Below, in pieces: positions 62,876 through 64,000 of a stretch of DNA of 64,000 nt. Location: assembly GCF_003693265.1 (NCBI RefSeq), contig NZ_RDRE01000009.1, forward strand, positions 1 through 64,000, in the 5' to 3' direction. Position 1 is the first letter of the stretch, and every line of letters begins with the position of its first letter. The position numbers were made by a program, and so were the translations under genes. This DNA comes from Corynebacterium gottingense. Lineage in GTDB: Bacteria; Actinomycetota; Actinomycetes; Mycobacteriales; Mycobacteriaceae. The notes under the pieces are model-generated. The model worked only from the letters and a program-made list of their open reading frames with translations, did no database searches and was not told the DNA's origin.

Positions 62876-64000
62876 ATGGCCAAGAAACATCCCAAAACCC
62901 CAGACCAGCCAGCCAATCCCGAGAAGGTGGCGTCGACACGCGCCAAGCGTACCCACCGCCACTTCGACCAGGCCGACAAGCTCAAGAACGTCTTCTACGA
63001 CATCCGCGGACCCGTCTCCGCGACCGCGGAGGAGATGGAGCGCGACGGCCACACCATCCTCAAGCTGAACACCGGCAACCCCGCCGTGTTCGGTTTCGAG
63101 GCACCGGACGTGATCATGCGCGACATGATCGCCAACCTCCCCACCTCCCAGGGCTACACCACCTCCAAGGGCATCACGTCCGCCCGCCGCGCCGTGGTCA
63201 CGCGCTATGAGCTTATCGACGGCTTCCCGCCCTGCGACATCGACGACGTGTATTTGGGCAACGGCGTTTCCGAGCTGATCAGCATGGTCACGCAGGCCGC
63301 GCTCAACGACGGCGACGAGATCCTCATCCCCGCCCCGGACTACCCGCTGTGGACGGCGGCCTCCACCCTCGCCGGCGGCAAGGTCGTGCACTACCTGTGC
63401 GACGAGGAGGACGACTGGAACCCGTCGCTGGAGGACATCCGCTCCAAGGTCACCGACAAGACGAAGGCCATCGTGGTGATCAACCCCAACAACCCGACGG
63501 GCGCCGTCTACTCCCGCGAGACCCTCGAGGGCATCGCCGACATTGCCCGCGAGCACGAGCTGATGATCTTCGCCGACGAGATCTACGACCGCATCCTTTA
63601 CGACGGCACCCAGCACACCTGCATGGCCGAGGTCGCCCCCGACGTCATCACCATCACCTTCAACGGACTGTCCAAGGCGTACCGCGTCTGCGGCTACCGC
63701 GCCGGGTGGATGGTCATCACCGGACCGCGCCGCCGCGCGAAGGGCTTCATCGAGGGCATCGACCTGCTCTCCGGCACGCGTCTGTGCGCGAATGTTCCTG
63801 GCCAGCACGCCATCCAGGTGGCGCTCGGCGGCCGCCAGTCCATCTACTCGCTGACCGCCGAGGGCGGCCGCCTGCACAAGCAGCGCGACGTCGCCGTCCG
63901 CAAGCTCCGCGAGATCCCCGGCGTCTCCGTCGTCGAGCCAAAAGGCGCGCTGTACTGCTTCCCCAAGATCGACGCGGAGATGTACGGCATCCACGACGAC
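62876..64000 (+). CDS. alaT: AlaT-type pyridoxal-phosphate aminotransferase (3' end outside window)
   Basis: 375 codons in the window, with the start at ATG 62876. The family-I aminotransferase pattern is clear: LNTGNPAVFGFEAPD, YTTSKGITSARRAV, NGVSELISMVTQAALNDGDEIL and VINPNNPTGAVYS. The PLP Lys is in NGLSKAYRVCGYRAGWM. The N-terminal about 30 residues are hydrophilic. C. glutamicum AlaT transfers amino groups between alanine and glutamate/branched-chain amino acids. TAATAT (62864-62869), overlapping the stop of the previous gene, lies 6 nt before ATG, suggesting a leaderless transcript. Confidence 0.92.
   Translation, partial: MAKKHPKTPDQPANPEKVASTRAKRTHRHFDQADKLKNVFYDIRGPVSATAEEMERDGHTILKLNTGNPAVFGFEAPDVIMRDMIANLPTSQGYTTSKGITSARRAVVTRYELIDGFPPCDIDDVYLGNGVSELISMVTQAALNDGDEILIPAPDYPLWTAASTLAGGKVVHYLCDEEDDWNPSLEDIRSKVTDKTKAIVVINPNNPTGAVYSRETLEGIADIAREHELMIFADEIYDRILYDGTQHTCMAEVAPDVITITFNGLSKAYRVCGYRAGWMVITGPRRRAKGFIEGIDLLSGTRLCANVPGQHAIQVALGGRQSIYSLTAEGGRLHKQRDVAVRKLREIPGVSVVEPKGALYCFPKIDAEMYGIHDD

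Noticed and set aside
62198..63994. 598-codon minus-strand open frame
   Set aside because: Antisense to the DUF1707 gene and alaT; no domain and shadow-like composition.
1..64000. tRNA, rRNA or insertion sequences
   Set aside because: Scanning for T-loop-like GTTCGAATC motifs, conserved rRNA segments and transposase motifs gave nothing convincing. A covariance search would be decisive for small RNAs.

Overview
The window looks like a chromosomal segment of a Corynebacterium. It is GC-rich. The gene set and order (purA, fda, spoU, pyrE, clpB, dnaK-grpE-dnaJ-hspR, ald, adhA, cysIXHDNYZ, fpr2) resemble, from memory, the corresponding region of C. glutamicum. Regulatory sites typical of the genus are readable: HspR inverted repeats (HAIR), SigH-type promoters, McbR boxes, a GlxR-like site and several apparently leaderless starts. 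No tRNA, rRNA, CRISPR array or insertion sequence was found.

Layout. 1-2573: start of a large surface protein with near-identical 100-residue repeats. 3229-14123: purT, purA, a stress-type PRC-barrel protein, an FUSC transporter, fda, a GH76 hydrolase, spoU and pyrE. 14182-18357: a rhodanese lacking the usual cysteine, a DUF4265 protein, adhA, a panB broken by a nonsense codon and a frameshift, and panC. 18386-20034: a PIN-like (DUF4411)/ImmA-IrrE toxin-antitoxin-type pair with twin palindromes upstream. 20268-31285: clpB, gltS, a flavohaemoprotein-like gene, an HNH (13E12) gene, a nitrilase, a DUF1023 hydrolase pair and pyruvate:quinone oxidoreductase. 31296-38166: the heat-shock operon with HAIR and SigH sites, a secreted protein and acetaldehyde dehydrogenase. 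38269-42196: an AlbA_2 regulator with twin operators, an AI-2E family exporter and a DJ-1 protein. 42200-50469: the assimilatory sulfate reduction operon with divergent fpr2.

The most unusual part is an island at about 50720-55906, lower in GC and different in codon use from its surroundings. It holds a divergent NarL-type two-component system, two small paralogous proteins sharing a gapless 53-residue block (bacteriocin/RiPP-precursor-like), an unrelated PH-like protein between them, an internal terminator, and an ABC ATPase/permease pair. It appears to have inserted into the 5' end of a heterodimeric ABC exporter gene. An orphan RBS plus about 18 exporter-like N-terminal codons remain at 50588, while the functional gene at 55907 begins with island-style codons. 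A 20-bp tandem duplication sits exactly on the start codon of the second paralogue and probably alters or switches its translation.

55907-64000: the exporter pair, an Na/Pi cotransporter with 11-bp-spaced repeats upstream, a PstS-like lipoprotein, a DUF1707 protein and the 5' part of an AlaT-type aminotransferase.
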